The notes below the pieces were generated by a model. That model saw nothing but the letters and a program-made list of their open reading frames with translations, ran no database searches and had not been told where the DNA came from. From Methylocystaceae bacterium (lineage in GTDB: Bacteria > Pseudomonadota > Alphaproteobacteria > Rhizobiales > Beijerinckiaceae), in assembly GCA_003152255.1 (NCBI GenBank), contig PLZT01000226.1:1-6564 (forward strand): 6,564 nucleotides of DNA. Reading direction: 5' to 3'. The position numbers were made by a program, and so were the translations under genes. This document shows, one piece after another, positions 5,801 through 6,564 of this stretch. The first letter of the stretch is position 1. Every line of letters starts with the position of its first letter.

Positions 5801-5881
5801 TCACCTTGCCCATAAGCCCGCGCTCGCCGGAGCGCGGGTTCCGATAAAACACGTCGAAACCATGGACCGCGCCCGCATCAC
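5801..5881 (-). CDS. Candidate 26-aa ORF with a strong Shine-Dalgarno sequence
   Basis: GGGAGGAG at 5896-5889 (minus strand) is close to a perfect anti-16S match, 7 nt before GTG 5881 and 10 nt before ATG 5878. The frame from GTG reads 26 codons to TGA at 5803-5801 with no similarity I recognise. It begins 47 nt after the amidase stop and contains the GC hairpin in its second half. In many Hyphomicrobiales a DUF1178 gene follows this amidase; the predicted peptide does not look like DUF1178. It may be a leader peptide, the surviving start region of a lost downstream gene, or a chance frame behind a real-looking ribosome site. Confidence 0.2.
   Translation of the reverse strand: MMRARSMVSTCFIGTRAPASAGLWAR
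5815..5840 (-). terminator. Strong GC hairpin, probable transcript end of the amidase gene
   Basis: CCCGCGCTC (5817-5825) and GAGCGCGGG (5830-5838) pair perfectly around the 4-nt loop GCCG, and the outer positions 5815-5816 and 5839-5840 add an A-T and a G-T pair. It is 88 nt beyond the amidase stop on the minus strand. On that strand it is followed only by CTTAT, a weak U-tract, so it is either a poor intrinsic terminator or a 3'-end stabilising hairpin. It separates the amidase transcript from the IHF-like gene. Confidence 0.5.
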
Positions 5882-5928
5882 CAGATTGCTCCTCCCGCGA
5901 ACGGATTCGGGCGCTTGGGCTCGCCCCT

Positions 5929-6564
5929 TCAAGTGGGAAGTTTAACCCTGTGTTTGGATACGGGGATCATCGACCGTATCTTGCGGATGCGTTCGATGTC
6001 GATATGGGTCGAAACAAGTCCAGGTCCCTCCGAGGCCTTGGCGACCACATGGCCCCAGGGGTCGGCGATCAAGGAATTGCCGTAGGTGAAGCGCGTCTCG
6101 TGGCCGGCCTTGTGCGCGCCCGTTTGAGCCGGGGCGCAAATATAGGCCTGCACTTCGATGGCGCGGGCTCGGCACAGCACTTCCCAGTGATCCTTGCCGG
6201 TGACCAGCGTGAAGGCCGAGGGCAGGGCGATCATATCCGCGCCCTTTTCGGCGAGGGCCTGGAAGAGGTATGAAAAACGCAGATCGTAGCAAATCGCGCA
6301 GCCGACCGTGACGCCCTCGCAATCATATGTCACCACGTCGCCGCCCGGCTTGAAGGCGGCGCTTTCGTGATATTTGGCGCCGTCCGGCGCTGTGATGTCG
6401 AACATATGAATCTTGCGATAACGCGCGACTTCCTGGCCCTCGCGGTTGAACGCCACGCTGGTGTTGTGGATGCGCTCGTCGCCGGGGATTTTCTCCAGGA
6501 TCGAGCCGGCGTGAATGAACATCCGATGCTCGCGCGCGAGATTTTGGCAGAGCGTATAGGCCGG
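5929..6564 (-). CDS. Nitrilase-superfamily amidase, Nit1-like (probable deaminated glutathione amidase), 5' end outside window
   Basis: Nit1-type enzymes hydrolyse deaminated glutathione, a side product of transaminases, as cytosolic metabolite repair. The frame is open to the right edge and shows 211 residues; full-length relatives have roughly 270-290, so about 70 N-terminal residues with the first catalytic Glu are missing. Visible are the catalytic Lys in RYRKIHMFD (K51, counted from the edge) and the nucleophile in GCAICYDLRF (C92). HWEVLCRARAIE (126-137) has the second conserved Glu at 128, and DPWGHVVA and SEGPGL follow. The RARAIE and SEGPGL stretches resemble Nit1 more than Nit2 (omega-amidase), so I favour the former, though substrate choice is inference. 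The C-terminus ends close to the usual place. In many Hyphomicrobiales this gene sits between grxC and a DUF1178 gene; here no DUF1178 gene follows, and grxC would lie beyond the edge. Confidence 0.88.
   Translation of the reverse strand, partial: PAYTLCQNLAREHRMFIHAGSILEKIPGDERIHNTSVAFNREGQEVARYRKIHMFDITAPDGAKYHESAAFKPGGDVVTYDCEGVTVGCAICYDLRFSYLFQALAEKGADMIALPSAFTLVTGKDHWEVLCRARAIEVQAYICAPAQTGAHKAGHETRFTYGNSLIADPWGHVVAKASEGPGLVSTHIDIERIRKIRSMIPVSKHRVKLPT

Overview
The window is a GC-rich bacterial chromosomal segment. Its gene content fits an alphaproteobacterium, most likely order Hyphomicrobiales (Rhizobiales). The pointers are a SbmA/BacA-like ABC exporter of the long rhizobial type, an alphaproteobacterial-style RlmE, an IHF-alpha-like protein and a Nit1-type amidase. 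A methanotroph or Beijerinckiaceae relative is possible, but that is a guess from overall character only. There is no phage, insertion sequence, CRISPR array, tRNA or rRNA.

Layout from left to right. (1) The 5' two thirds of ftsY on the minus strand runs off the left edge (595-1). It is easy to miss because its stop codon lies outside the window. (2) A 157-nt divergent spacer carries a perfect 10-bp inverted repeat. (3) A DHA2-type MFS transporter on the plus strand (753-2120) has a TTG start and an apparent contraction at the place of TM11. (4) The MFS gene converges on rlmE with only 7 nt between the two stop codons, and both stops can pair with each other inside one hairpin. (5) On the minus strand, a fused permease-ATPase ABC transporter (4934-2838) overlaps rlmE (2841-2128) by the 4-nt ATGA junction, so the two form a coupled operon. 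(6) A 352-nt gap holds a small palindrome, a repeated 12-mer and a weak signal-peptide-like small ORF. (7) A solitary, cysteine-containing IHF-alpha-like gene lies on the minus strand (5622-5287), with a plausible promoter and an IHF-site-like sequence upstream. (8) A 306-nt gap lies between that gene's start and the amidase stop. It contains the promoter, a strong GC hairpin and a tiny ORF with a near-perfect Shine-Dalgarno sequence. (9) The C-terminal three quarters of a nitrilase-superfamily amidase on the minus strand (6564-5929) runs off the right edge.

Most of the genes are housekeeping: membrane-protein targeting (FtsY), 23S rRNA 2'-O-methylation (RlmE) and metabolite repair (Nit1-like amidase). 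Two transporters and one nucleoid protein are accessory. They do not form one pathway. I see no clear new multi-gene system. The points most worth checking are the ABC-rlmE coupling, the divergent IHF-like paralogue with its possible self-binding site, the shortened MFS transporter and the two small-ORF candidates in the gaps.
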